Assembly (NCBI GenBank): GCA_008360975.2 | Contig: CM039211.1 | Span: 21,238,943-21,302,942 of the forward strand | Reading direction: 5' to 3' | DNA: 64,000 nt | From: Lichenostomus cassidix | Lineage: Eukaryota > Chordata > Aves > Passeriformes > Meliphagidae | In this document: piece after piece, positions 25,199 to 38,652 of the stretch | Layout: each line of letters opens with the position of its first letter | How positions within the stretch are numbered: position 1 is the stretch's first letter | Notes under the pieces: generated by a model | The model's input: the letters and a program-made list of their open reading frames with translations, nothing else | The model's database searches: none | What the model was told of the DNA's origin: nothing | Made by a program: the position numbers and the translations under genes

Positions 25199-26749
25199 GG
25201 CTCTCACTGCTGTAGTATTTGGCAGTGAGAATGCAGTTCTTTTGAGGTGCTTTGGTCCATTCCATAGTAATTATTAACAAATGAGACCAGAAGAACAAAG
25301 AAACACTATGTTAACGTTGGGCTTGCCCTTATCTGCAGCCCTTTAGCCTTCCAAAATCTTACTGACTTGTTAACTTTCAATGCAAGAGAAGTCTGAAAAT
25401 TACAACAGCCTTAATTATCTTAGGCACTATACCTTTCATGCATAGGGGCAATGATTTTTTCTTTAAAAACATACAAACAAAGCTGTAGTGTTGTAGAGCA
25501 TAGATAAGGGAAAGGACAAGCAGAGATGAGTTTTTCTCTACAAGGGGAGATCTCTGGTTCACATCATCTGCTAGCTCTGCTGTTTGTGTTCTTAATTCGG
25601 TAATCTAGAAGGCTGAAACAGAAAAAGGTACCTCTTGTGTATATTTATATAATATAACACTTTGTAACTTTCCCTGGAGTTACACAGCCACTGGAACTTG
25701 GTTATAGTCCAATAAATAAGACCTCTCAAACTCTGTTTGAGAGGCTATACATTTTTAGCTTAACTAAAACATCTAGAAATAATGGAAAATGAAACTAATA
25801 TGTCAGTATTGACAAGAAATATTATCAGTCCTGACTAAAATCAATGCTTCCTTCATGAATTTTATTTTATCTTATTTATAGACCTTTCTGTTGCTCTCAT
25901 CTCCAAAACACCTGTGGCTTTCATAGCAACCAATGAGGTTAGCATCAGACATCACCTGGGAGATCAGAAAGATTAGCGTCTTCATTTTTCAGATGAGAAA
26001 AGGGAGTCACACCTTGCAGAAGTGGCTTCTTTCAGATCACAGAGAACACAGAAAGCTGAACAAAAATTGATCACCCTGACAATATGAGTTGAATTTCAGT
26101 TGTTCTACTTTTCCATCCAACTCCTTTTTAACAGTCTTTTTTTCAGAGATAGTTGACACATACAGCTTATATAAATTGATTTGACTCCACACACCTACAG
26201 CCAGTAACAGAAAAATAAAAATCTGCTGATTGAGAGGAAAAAAAAAAGGTAAAAGAAAGAAATATAAGCCATATTTTAAGATTTTTAAGAATGTAGTGTA
26301 AATGTGAATATTCATATTCTTCTGTTCCAAGCTAAAATTAGTAGTTCCACATTTCACAGATATGAACTTAGCAGACTCTTAACATCTATTTACCTGTTCT
26401 TAAACATCCATTAGATTACATTTATTGTGATGTTCTTTCCCTACTTGTGTACTAAACTGAAATAATAATAATTCACTGCTACTGTGAACTTATTTTATTG
26501 TGGGCTATGTTTTTTTCCACACAGTAAAAGGAAAACAATGACCCAAAATCTGAAGAATGTATAGATAGGACCTGATCAATAGCTCTAGTCAAACAGATTC
26601 CTCTGGCCTTATAAATGCTGTGGGTTCAGTTGCTGTCCATGAAAAAGAGAGAATTAAAAATGACCCAGGATTATTTAGATGAGGAGAAAGGCAACTCTTT
26701 TGCCTTTTTTTCCTAATATAATTAAATGATAACTTAGTCTTAACAATTT

Positions 26750-26965
26750 TGCTTAGGACATACAAGCTTCATTCCATCTCATCCAGCAAATACAGTAACA
26801 CAGACAAATTATTCATTAGGAATGAATTGGTGCCATTGTTGGGAGGCAAGATTTTAATGGCCAGTTGGTTTAAAGAAGGATTATCTGAAAGGGGTTGGTC
26901 AACTGCCAGAAGCTGTTTGCAATGACAAATTGCTCACAATGAATTGTTTAGAGAGAAAACACTAC
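26750..26965. promoter_or_regulatory. Candidate regulatory patch with SOX-like and homeodomain words
   Basis: Contains CCATTGTT (SOX-type core), ATTATTCATTAGG, TTTTAATGGCC and two CAATGA words close together in unique sequence. No repeat and no coding potential seen. Confidence 0.2.
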
Positions 26966-29274
26966 TTTTTGTTTATGAAACAAATCTGCATGCCAGTCAG
27001 TCGAGCTCAGTATGAAGGATGTTTGGTATAAGGTCATGAATGCAACAATGGTTTGCTTTTCTTAGTATGTGCTGTTTATTTCTCTTGAAGCTGTAACTGC
27101 TAAACAGCAGTAAAAAGTAGTTAGCAACTCCAGAATTGGGTCTATTATTGTAACAGAGAAAGGCTGCCCAGCAGTCTTTCCATATCCATCTCTTTTTTTT
27201 CATCACCAATCTTCTTGTATTCAAGGGGTAATCTGAAAATACCTGTGTGCAATGACTTGTGGACATTTTCAGGAATTCTAATGATTGTAGTGGATCATTT
27301 AAATTCAGTAACCTATCTTCCACTGCTGCAAAGCCTCTCTGAGTGATTCAAACCATCTAGCTCCCGTGAAGAAGCAATATGATTGCCAGTGCTCCTTTAG
27401 AGCTGCTAAGAAATAACCATTAAAATTTGCTTTTAACAGTATTTCTTATAGAACAGTAATTTAATGATATGTGTTGTTCACAGATGTTGAAGAGGTAGAT
27501 GTTGCACAATAGTCAGTCCAACCAGATTAATGGTTTTGCCAGCAAATGTTATTGTAAAGGTGCTGAGAAGACTGCAATCAATTTTCTGCACAGCACAAAA
27601 CACAGCCTATGTCCAGTTGCACAACACTGCATGACATGCTCCTCTTGCCTACATAGAAACAATTTCCAAGAGGCCATGCTGCCTTGCTGGTGCATTTATC
27701 TTTGTCCTAGTCTAAATATAATGTAAACCTACCTATTCTTTAAAGACAATACTTTCACACATGGAATAGCCTTTGTGGAAGAAAGTTGCTATGGAAATCC
27801 ATTATAATGTTTTTTCTGGCTAAAAAACCCTTCCAGATAGCTCTGTATAATGTCAAACGTTATATGTCATGCAGTGACTGCCTACGAGTGTATTAATACA
27901 TATCTGATGGGCAAGGGTGATGTTGTGCAGTAAAATCATCTGTGTATTTTTCAGCAGAGGGGAAAGGTACTTTCTGTGGTCAGCGATCAGCCTTTCAACA
28001 AACAGAACCCTAAACTGGAGTGCAAGACAGACAAGGGAGATGCAACTCCTATGGTATTCAAATGCTTTACAGAAAAGAGAAAGACCATTCACTGCAGATT
28101 TAAGGGCTCTAATATGAAACAGTGAGGGGTCTCTCTGCAATTTACTTCACTGAACATGGAGTACTGTAGCTTTCCAAGTCGTCTGTATCCCCACAGTCTG
28201 GACAGAGATATGAGCTTGTATTTGTCAGGCAGTAGATCTCTTCTAGCGTCTCAAAAAGATGGAGGATGTAGGCAATAACTGTAATCAATTCAGCACAAAG
28301 TCAGTCCAAATCAGTCAGATACTAATATGCTGTTCTCAGTAAGCTAACTACAGAGGCAACTACTGATCAGGCATTGAACACTTCAGCAAAGAATCTACTG
28401 ACATTCAAGTTGAAAATTGTTCAGTGTGATGCACTTCAAGACAAAAATTATTCCAGTTATTTTAGACATTTATCCCTCAAGTATTTTATTGGTTTTTTTT
28501 AAATATGTAAAGTTAAAAATACCAGTCTACAGAAAATGGAATGTGTGTGGGACACAAATCTAGGACATTCACAAGCTGTCATGTACGTTTGAGTGTGCTG
28601 TTTCTAAATGCACAGATTTCTGTGTCAATGAAAGCACCAGGACAATGACCAGGTTTATTTTCACATTTTGCAGTTTTTATGCCTCCAAGCCAGTCACATA
28701 CTTCAGTTACCAGTACAGATGTGATTTGATATTTGCAAAAAGAGCAGTGATGTAAAGGCAGATTCAATTAAACAAGGTGTCTTATTTCAGTGTTCACCTC
28801 TGCTTTGCTCCTTTCTCCTGCTGGAGGTTACTACTCAAATGCATCACCTTAATTGTTTGCTCAACATATTTTAAAATATATCTGTCCAGTAAATATATTT
28901 TGGATAAGTGTGGTAATTGCATAGAACCAGCACAGGGCACAGTCACCAGATCTGTTCCTCAATACATTTCTGTGAGCATACAGGAGCAGGTGTCCACTGA
29001 TCTAGTCTAAAGATTAATAGGGAAGAAAAGAAACAGTAAATGTTCATCCATACATTTACCATGAAACTCTTCACTAATTGATGTGCACTGCTACCCTGCA
29101 GGCAGTGATGGAGGATTTAGACAACACAGAGGCTGTTTCTGGGCCCCTTGCATCACGGGAAAACACTCATAATTAAAGATAACCTTCCAAAAATTCAAGA
29201 CAACTGTCAAGCTTTGACCACAATGATAATCAGTTTTATGGTAATCTGAAAACAAGACAGATCTCAAAGGTGAT

Positions 29275-29303
29275 ATCATATCACAAAGGATATGTGATAT
29301 GAT
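29275..29303. repeat. 10-bp inverted repeat in a GATAT/GTGAT-rich segment
   Basis: ATCATATCAC at 29275-29284 pairs with GTGATATGAT at 29294-29303 across AAAGGATAT. The following bases repeat the GTGAT word (GTGATATGATGTGATGTCAC), so a small tandem word expansion overlaps the palindrome. Confidence 0.88.
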
Positions 29304-29933
29304 GTGATGTCACTAGGGAGTAAATATTTTTTAACTTGTAAGTTATCTTATTCCTGATAAAATGTACCTTTTGTGTGAGTTTGGTCTGAAAAGTACTTAT
29401 TTGGTATTGAGCTCTGACTTTTCTGAAATTTTCACTTAGTTGGAAAGCTCAGACATAATTTAAAAATAGTTGCAATGTGAACAAGAGAAATGGGAAGCCT
29501 TCTTTGGTTTCTGAACTGATATATTTCCTGAGAGTGTTAAGTTATTTGTCCCTATTTTTTCTGAACATGCATGAAATGAATAATGAGAAAAAACATGCGC
29601 TCATTTACACAGTCAACATAACTCTATTGAAGTTAACAGGTCTTTAGTATCATTGTATACCTAATGGTTTTAATGTGGGGACAGCGTTGCAAACACATCT
29701 GGGGTGGAAACTTTGAAACATCACACAGCTTTCCTGTGACACATTTACAGTGTTTATGCGTATAAGGGCAAGTTCGTGTAGAACCCAATTGTGGTCAAAA
29801 ATGCTGCACTGTGAAAAGTCATTGTTGATTGTAATCATAATCATTGCATCTGAAGCAGACTGCAGATAGGAATGCCTCTCTTTCTATTTTGTTTCTGTTT
29901 CCTTTCCAGCCTTCACAGGCTTGTCAGCTTGGG

Positions 29934-29950
29934 AAAAAAAAAAAAGGAAA

Positions 29951-29981
<31 letters not shown>

Positions 29982-29982
29982 A
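29934..29982. repeat. A-rich tract with single-G interruptions
   Basis: Runs of 6 to 12 A separated by G or GG, all purine on the plus strand. The Lys-rich and Phe-rich open frames overlapping here (between 29844 and 30163) come from this tract. Confidence 0.95.
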
Positions 29983-31881
29983 CGGATTCATTTGCTGGAG
30001 AAAGGGCCTCTGTGTCCTGCAAAAGGCAACCTTGCTCACATTTGTGGACAGACATTTGGAAAAGACGCTAAATTTCACGAAACTTAGTTCATTGCCTTGT
30101 CACATTGAAGTACTGAGCTGCAGAGAACAGCATCCATTCCCAAATCCAGGGATTACAAAGTGAGCTGCTTTTTTTTCCCCTTCCAAGTGCCACACTTCTT
30201 TCCAACAGTTGAGTAATGGCAGGAAGGTAAAGTAGAGGTTCCTGGTCTATCTAAATATTAACTTTGTGCCTTTTTAAATACTAATTTTGACATACTCAGC
30301 CATAAACAATTTTCACAGGCTTTCTAATTTGGTCCATCACAACTTCCCAGCAAGTCAAATAGGTCTCTGACTAGGGTAGATAAGCACAACAGAGAAAGGG
30401 TGTCTATAAACAGAGGCAGAAAAAAAACCAAGTTCACATCTGGGTCAGTGAACAATCGGTGGTGTTTGGGAAACAGTGTCAGCAAACAGCAGCACTTAAC
30501 ATTGCTTTAAAAATTAAGTGGTCGTGGTCTGATATAACTGTCCTTGAAATCAAAGGGAATTTTTTCCTGATTGTAATGGGAACTGGATAGAAATGTAATG
30601 TGAATACCAACATGATTAAATCCTTAATACATGCCGCAAATCTAGCTATTTATTAGAAACATGGAATGCTGCATAAATCATTATCTGGAAATCAGAGTGC
30701 CTTTAGACAAAAAACACAAGAACAAGAAAAATGGAAAATTAGGAAAACCAGCTTGTCATTGGCAGAAGAGCTGAGAGTACTTACTAGTTCGCTGTTTATG
30801 AGCACTTGCAGAAATATTCTAGGGGTACATATGTTCCTACTTTGCATTTAAAAAAAAAAAAGGTATGCAAATTCAAAACAAAAACTTGAATATACACCAG
30901 CATTTTTGAGTTCTGCATAAATGGTGGTTTTGCGCTGGCATATGGCTAAAAGCACTGAACTGGCAAATATTGGTTGGTAAATATTTGAAACCTTCTCACA
31001 TGAGTCCACGTTTGCACCTGGCAGGGGTATACAAGTGCAGGGCTTTGCAGATGGACTGTATCTATTGTTACAGCAAACTTTGCATATAAGCTCTTGTTTC
31101 CAAATCCTGCCCACCTTTCAAGGTAAAAGCAGGTGAAAATGCTAATTTCATAGGACAAGGTGTGCAGTAAGTTGACACTACTTTTGGCTGCCTGGAGCTT
31201 TTCATATTTTCTTTGCCTAAAAGCTCCAACTACATTTAATATTGAAGAGATGTCCTAGGCATGCCTGGAAATGACAGCTGAACCTACCTGCAAGTCCAAT
31301 GACTAAATGGAAGGTACTCGGGACGCTGGTGACAAGGGAAGGGGAGCTGCCATTCCTGGATGTGGGCTGTTGACATCTTTCTGCCCACATACAGCTCACT
31401 GAGAGCTCCAGAGTGACACTGGCTCATCTGTAATGAGGAGAATTTTCAGATCTGTAACAGAGCAAATGGTATTAGTCTCCACACAAAAGCAGCTTCCTTG
31501 TTCCCTGTACATATTCTTTCCTTCTGACATTAAAAACATCAGGCAGAGATCAAGTCTTCTCTTGGAGGGCACAGCTTAACCCATGGTGTAAAATGTCCTG
31601 TGAATCTCCCATGAACCATTTGGACACTCCACCAGTCCATTTGCTCCCAGACCGATTAAAGCCACCTATTTCAGGTGACTGAACAGTCCTGATCATGCTA
31701 CCTTTGATTTTGTTTGCTTGATGGATCCAAAATCACACATTAATGAAAGAGCTGCATAAATTGTAGTGATGAGCCATGTACCTCTGGCAGGTGAAACTTT
31801 GAAACACTTATCTCATTGAAGTATTTGATGTTTTTCCCATATTGCTCTGTTTTGTCCCATCCCTTTTTGAGTGCATTAATT

Positions 31882-31910
31882 AAAAAAAAAACCCCAAAAA
31901 ACCCCCAAAC
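31882..31910. repeat. A/C-only tract A10-C4-A6-C5-A3-C
   Basis: Short low-complexity tract sharing 24 identical bases with the tract at 48971. Probably a mutated A-rich repeat. Confidence 0.9.
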
Positions 31911-34071
31911 TACTGAACTTTCTGAATTTTGATTGCTTTAGGTAGAAAATAAGCCATGCTTACCTCAAAGAAAGTAGCCAGGAACAAATTCATTGCAACT
32001 GTGATAGAAAGGAACAGAAAGGACGGAAAACACAAAACCTTCAGGAAAGTTTTGCTTTTTTAGACAGAAAGCAAGGAGAGATATTGCTTCATACATAGAC
32101 TAACAAGTGAACAAATGAAAATACGTAATAGGTTACTGGGTACTCAGAGGTTTTACTTACTGGATTCCAGTTTTTGATATTTGTTCTAACACTGTAGCAT
32201 TGTTAAGTGATATTGTGCTCTCAGCTGTGTTGTCCAGGACTTTTTCTGAAAATTTAAAACTATGTGTTGCTATAGAGAATCTTAAGGTGGTAATTTCTAT
32301 GGTTACTTGTTAGAACCTGAAAGTGAAATCAGATAATACTTGAATATTTCACATTATTTCAGCCATTAAAATTACTTACTGCCTAGTAGATTTTCTTTTT
32401 CTCTCTGCATTAGGTAATATTGATAGCATAATTAAGATGCTTAAATCTTTTCATTACGGCTTCTTGGTACATTTAAAATGTAATTAAATCATTGTGAATT
32501 TGCAGCCTTCATTAGTTCTTTTCAAAGAAGTGGAAGAATATTGCCCTATAAACAACATATATTCCATGACAGTTGGTTTGTTCTGCTGCCTCATGAGAAG
32601 AAGATAAAGCCTCATGGAGATGTTTTAATACATCACATTGAAGTCTGTTTCAAAAATTCATCAAAAATAAAAGATCCATCATTTCATTCCACATTGCTAA
32701 TTATATTGCAGCCAAAGCCAGAGTACTTATAATTTTTTAAGATAAACTGCAAGGCTAAAAAGGAATCCTGTACCTTCCCCAAAATCAGGTACCACATTAG
32801 CAGATGGCTCTGTGGTTTCATTTGTTCTTTCAGAAGTTATTCTCAATATAGTTATCTTTAACTCACTTTATTTTATTATTGATTCCCCTTTCTAATAATC
32901 ACTTGAGTCTGATTTTAGGCTTGTAAATTGTCCAGAAATATCTCATTTATTAATGTTAAGAGAACTGATATGAAATTATGGTGTATTTAACAACAGTGGG
33001 ACTTTTCTAGTACTTTCAGAGTAAAAGTTTATTACAACTCAGATGCTTCTGGTGGAAAATGCATCCTGCCCCGTGCTAAGATCAGTCAACTGACTAACCT
33101 TGAGAGTGATTTGCCTCGTGACAGCTTCATTGCATCAGGAACGTTTAGAAAAACACAGAAATAGAACAGGAAGAATATTATGGTAACTCAAATCTTATAA
33201 ATATGGAGCTACATCTGGACTAATTTTATTTTGTGAATTAGCTCTCAAATTGTTTTCACTAATAAAGAGTAATGAATTTACTCTTGCCTTCTTTTGAGCA
33301 AAAACTTCCAAAATAAGGTTTCATTTCTCTCTGTTCTGTCTGTTCTGTTTCTGTCCCAAAGAGCTTCCATTTTAATTTACAGACATTGAGAATGAAATGG
33401 ATTTTTTTTCTTTCCAGTAAAGATTTATAATTTTCATTGCTCTTTGCATTTGCAAATTGAATGATCTAAGTGTGTAGCAGTGGATGCTGAGGTACACCAG
33501 AGCTGGTTTTTTGTCTGTTTACAAGAGTAGGCATTGATATTTACAGCTAACCCAGTAATATCACAGCGGGAGAATGAACAGCTTTCCACAGGTCAAAGCA
33601 GGGCCATGAGCAAAATTCAGATTTCCAAGTCTCATGCATGTGCTAGTTGTAACACTATCACTTTATAATAGATCTAAAATTAATTAACTCCAGTTTCTAA
33701 CACAAACAGCACCCATGCCTATGGCTTTGTTGCAAGTTATTGTAGCTGAATCTTCAAGATTTGACCCTACAATACAAAAATAAAATAAGTGGGCAGAAAT
33801 ACAGTGATCATCAAATGCTCAGTGCAATTTTTGCTTTCTCTATTCATTTGGAAGAAACATCCATCTTGTAAGGTAAATGAAACTATACTCTTATGGTCTC
33901 TCACTCTTTCCTTTTCAGATTACTATTCTGACTTCCAAATTAAAAAGCCATTTTTCAACCAGGAAATAATATCAGCAGGCTAAATGCTTCGTATTGGGGT
34001 GCCTGTTGTACTAATTCTGTACTTTGCCAGTATCATCTCCTTCATTGCTGACTGTTATTTTACAGGAATAC

Positions 34072-34112
34072 AAAAAAAAAAACCAAAACCAAACCCAAAC
34101 CCAAACCCAAAC
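34072..34112. repeat. A-run followed by (CCCAAA)n
   Basis: An 11-base A run (34072-34082) leads into CCAAAACC and then three perfect CCCAAA units (34094-34111). The unit differs from the vertebrate telomere CCCTAA, so this is a decayed A-rich microsatellite and not an interstitial telomere. Open frames crossing it (33984-34385 and 34024-34242) include its Lys/Asn/Pro-rich translation and are not genes. Confidence 0.9.
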
Positions 34113-35106
34113 ACTCAAGGAAACATCTCTGTGGTACATGTCCATGTTCAGTTTCTATTATTGTTTAAAACATGCAATTCAAGTTCAAGTGGGGTTTTGC
34201 AACCAGACGGAAATCTTAGAGCTAGAAATGAACTCTCTCTAACCCAGGACCTTTCTGCCTCTCATTTTCTCACTCTTTCTTTTTCTCTCCAGCAAGCCCA
34301 AAGCCAGATAACACTTTCCTGCTGTGAATTTTTTAAAGTCACCCAACAGCTCTGGCAAATGAGAGCTGTCATAGTTTTTGGATGAAAAAATCATCTGCAG
34401 CTCACACAGATCTATGAGCTGATAGGAGTTAATTGACAGCTTGCAGGATTTCATCTCCAGGCAGAGTTAGAGAGAATGAGAGCCCTGTGGGTTTCATTTG
34501 GGCAGAGATAAAGCAGGTTTTTATTCAGTGCTCATGGAGAGAGCATAATTAACCTTTTAGAAGTTTTAAGAATTATCAAATTGTTATTCATTTTTGCAAA
34601 TGAGAAAAGTGAGCTTCTTCCTCTGCCAAGAAAATACCAGTGCAGATTTCAAGGTCACCTGATGATTTTCTTTGACTGAAAAGATGGAAGTTGGAGGAAA
34701 AAAAAAGGAAAATGCAGAGACTGAGAAATGTCATCATAAAATCATGCATCATTCAGGATGTGAAGTGAACAAATGTCCTTTTCTAACATAATATACTCTA
34801 GCTAACATTTTAAGGCATGTTCATATTAGCCTACTGGATTCTACATGTGATAAAGGCTTCCCTTGTTATTGTAAATAAGAAACTTGGCACTAGCAGCTGT
34901 CTTTTATGTTGCCCCTATAATTTTAAAAAATATTTTCTGACAGGAGAAAATGGGCCATTATACAAGGTCACTGGCTTGGTTTTCAGGAAGTGTAATACAA
35001 TATTTCCAAGTGCTGTAAATTCCTAGAATTATTATATGAGTACAGAATAGGAGAATTAAAAATCTGCAATTTATAAATTAATATACCTTAAATCCCTTTT
35101 AACAAA

Positions 35107-35151
35107 TACATATATATATATGTACATATATATATGTGTATATATATATAA
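35107..35151. repeat. (TA)n-rich microsatellite
   Basis: Two (CA)TATATATATATATG(T)-type palindromic words followed by GTGTATATATATATA, about 45 bp in all. Simple repeat with cruciform potential. Confidence 0.93.
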
Positions 35152-38100
35152 AGGTAATAGCTGAGAGTTCCTGTGCCCTGAACAGTCTTTGATGAAAAAA
35201 CAAAACCCTCAGATTTTTTATTATTGGCTTGTCAATATCTTTCATAAAATCTAAACTAATATGACCATGCTTCAGTTTCTGTCTGAGTTTCCCTTTTCCA
35301 GAGCAGCTGGGGACAAGATACCTTGCAAAATGAAAACCTCTTTTCTCCTTGTATTATTTCTTGCTAATTTCTAGGACAATGAGAAGAATACAAAAATAGA
35401 TCCAGACTCTTGTGTTTCATAGAAGCAGCATGGCAGTCAGCAATAAGAAACCACGAACAAGAATATCAGAAAACCTATTATTCTAAACTGTGGATTTTAT
35501 GATGCTATACTAATACCAGCCTTGTAGAACATCATTTTTTGTCCAACCCTTCATGGTGATGTTATCTACAAGCCAGGCTGACATGCTCTCTCATCTTCTG
35601 CTCCCTGCCACACATTCCCAGATTTTTCCCTGCCTCCCCCTCCATTCCCAGAATTTTCAGGCCTGAGATCCACACAGTATGATAAAAATCATTGAAATAT
35701 GTCACATCCCTTTTCTGATCTGGAGGCACTTAACAACCTCTAGCAACTCAAGTTACAGAAGCTTTTCTGCCATAATAAATCTATAAACTACCAGTTGTGA
35801 GAGTCTTTCCTGATAGATGGGCTCCTATCCCCTGCACAGTAGCTGATTGCTATAGGAGGTACTGTCCCTCCCTGTTATGTTTTTTCCTGGATGTGAGTGC
35901 CAAAATTGTGGAAACTCTTGATGCTTTCTTTTGATAAAAACCTTGTAAATAAGTTTACTTAAAGAAATCAGCTTAGGGAGTGAGGAATCACCTACTTTGC
36001 AGTGAGACTTTAAAGAGTTCTTTCTTTTAACTCACAAAGATAATCTTGTCTTCTTTTGCTTAGAGTAAATCCTTATTATTACAGTACATTAGGAAAAGAT
36101 TGTTTTGGCTTCCTAAAACCCACGTGAGAGGACAGGGTGTTCCTGATGTGGTGTCTGTTTATGTTATCTGCTCTTTATAATGTGTTGGGTTTTTTTCTTC
36201 CCTAAATGCTATTGTCCTTCTGATTTAGGCAGTCTGGAAGACAAACTGATACCTTTGGTAGCACTCAAGAAGTGCTGAGACTGTGATTGTCTTGAGCCAC
36301 CTCTTTATTGTTAAAATATATTGAAACATGGCAGGATAAATAAGTCATAAATAGTTGTTTCTTCTTTTTTATTGTGGCATGTTCATTGCTGTGCTATTGA
36401 CTTTATTAACAAAGAATGTAGAGATTTAGGCTATGAAATCCATTTTTTTCAAGTTTTAATCCAAAATGCATGGCACCATTCTTCACCCAAGGGAATGGAA
36501 AAACTTGCACACTTTAAAACATCTGTGTTTTCCAATCCAGTTAGACACAACCTCTCTCCCAAAAAATTACACAAGCCATCCTACTGATGTAGCAGAGCAC
36601 CCTGTTAGTAGGTACAAACCATAATGCTCAACCAAGACAAATATGAGCAGCTTTTCAGTCTGAGTGCCAGTGGGACCATATGAGGAGAATACTTCTGATG
36701 ATGCTCTAAGAGGCTTCCCAGATAAGTCCTGTTATTGCCATACTCAGATCATGGATAGTAAATAGGCAGTAGTAAAATTTCCAGACAATTAAATGTTCAA
36801 CTATACATTTTAGACTAAAATGCACAGTTTTACAAAATGTGTCTGTCATATCAGTTTCAAAAAACTAATAATAAGCTAGCTTATATCTTCAAACTTGCAG
36901 CAAGCCTTTAGGTTTTTCATATTGTAAAAGCTTATTTAGTTTTTACAATATGAAAATTATAGACATGGTGACATTTAAACCTTTGCTTTTCATAGCATTT
37001 CACACTTACACCATTTTAAAAGACAGCTATTAACATTTACAAAAATCTTTCAGAAACCAAATGTTCTAACATGCAGAATTCCAATTATACTGTGTAAGAG
37101 GGTTATCGACTATTCTTCTACAAGAATACTTTGAAGTACTTGGTATTAAACCCAAAGCTAAAATGTCAGTTGCACGTAGACAATAAATTAAGGTTTATAA
37201 AAGCATGTAAGATTTATTTAATATTACAATTTTGACCTTTAGACTGCCTTAACCATAACTTGCTTAAGTTTTCCTCCCTCTTGCCTTCCTTCTTTATCTG
37301 TATAATCTTGCTTGAATATTAAACAAAGGTTGTGATGCCAGTTATGCAAAGTAAGATAAAGCCTTCATAGTATTAGTACTTTCCTCCAACTGCTGTAACA
37401 CAGCCACATAAAGCCATGTTTTGTTCTTCAGCTGAGATGTTTTCTGAATTGCTCAGGGAGTTCAATGAGCAGCATTTCCAAAGCTGTCAAGACACAGCTG
37501 TTTAATTTTCAGTATCTCATTGCAAACATCCAAAACTTTCAATTAAATGCAAGCTATAAATACAAATGCAAGCTTAGCTCTTATGCTCTACCAGAAGACA
37601 CTAATAGGAAGACAGGCAAAGGCAAAAGTGAGGTGGCAACAGCAGGATGACAAGAGGAGCTCAGTGTTGAAAGGAGAAACAATCTAGCAGAAGACAGGTC
37701 TAAGTGAATGCTGTTTTGAAATATGTTTGAGCTCACAGCAAACAATGGGCTGCCCTGCAAAGGTAGGGGATGAATTAACCCTTTTTTCCCCTTTTTTCTT
37801 CCCCTGGCTTCAAACTAAGGAGTCTCCCTCTGCTCTGACAAAGAAGTTCCTTTTTCAGAAGCCAGGTATCCAAACTATCTTTGGCATTGCTCAAATCAGT
37901 AGTTTTATTGATTAGTTACAACCAGAAAAGTCAGGAAGGCAATCAAGGAAGGAAATAAATGCTAAACAATCTAAAAATAATTCTCTCAGCCACTTACTAC
38001 TGGGGAAGTGTGTACTAAAAGCAAAGTAACGAGGAATGACCACAGAAATGTATGTGGAAATTAGAAACTCGTTTTAATGATGCTTTTTTTCTTGCAGAAA

Positions 38101-38652
38101 TACAGACAATGCAAAGGAGACTTCATGCAGAATACATGGCAGGCTTTCTGATGAAGGGAATGGAGGAAGCAAATGTAGAAAACTGCAATGAAGCTCCAGT
38201 CTAGATAATATTCTGCTATAAGCTGAGCTGTGAGACCTAAATGACTGAAAGGCACACAAAGTGCCAGCACAGAGTCACCACCTGGGAGCTTTCCCTAGAC
38301 ACTTTTCTTCAGATGTCTCAACTACAGAGATAAGGTTAAAATGTTGAGATTGGCTGGACAAAGATCAGAAATTAAATTCTACTCCATGTTCATTTCATTT
38401 TATCCTGACTGTAGTTTAAAGATCCGAAGAGGTCACGGTTATTTTCTGAAATTTGAAGAAAGTTCTCAGGGATCAAAATGTTCACTATGTCACAGCATGC
38501 TTCTTTCTCTGAAGTTGAGAGGTAAATGGGAACACTACATTTTACAACTCCACCTGACAGCAGCTTAACATTTGAGCTTGACCAAAGTCACAACATTGTT
38601 TCTTCTAGCTCTCCTTGAAAGCAGGGATTGCAAAACACTTTGTTTGGGTTTC
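35152..38652. other. AT-rich non-coding DNA
   Basis: Unique AT-rich sequence with the 16-bp inverted repeat at 36914. No frame over about 75 codons outside the LTR edge. No exon signal stands out. Confidence 0.75.
36914..36956. repeat. Perfect 16-bp inverted repeat with 11-base loop
   Basis: TTTTCATATTGTAAAA at 36914-36929 is the exact reverse complement of TTTTACAATATGAAAA at 36941-36956. The loop is GCTTATTTAGT. Pairing stops at the outer edges (T opposite T), so the hairpin is about 43 bases, shorter than a usual pre-miRNA. It could be a small MITE-like relic, a cruciform or a chance palindrome; no target duplication is evident. Confidence 0.97.

Larger units (their letters stand above)
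25199..34071. other. AT-rich non-coding DNA, sparse features
   Basis: Nearly 9 kb without a supported gene. Longest frames are about 105-110 codons (26037-26357 and 26997-27323, both minus) and look random. Repeats and patches inside it are listed separately. A TAATTA-bearing patch near 32400-32510 (TAGCATAATTAAGATGC, ATGTAATTAAATC) resembles the candidate regulatory segments but is weaker. Confidence 0.72.

Noticed and set aside
34072..34112. Possible interstitial telomere
   Set aside because: The unit is CCCAAA, not CCCTAA, with only three perfect copies next to a poly(A) run.
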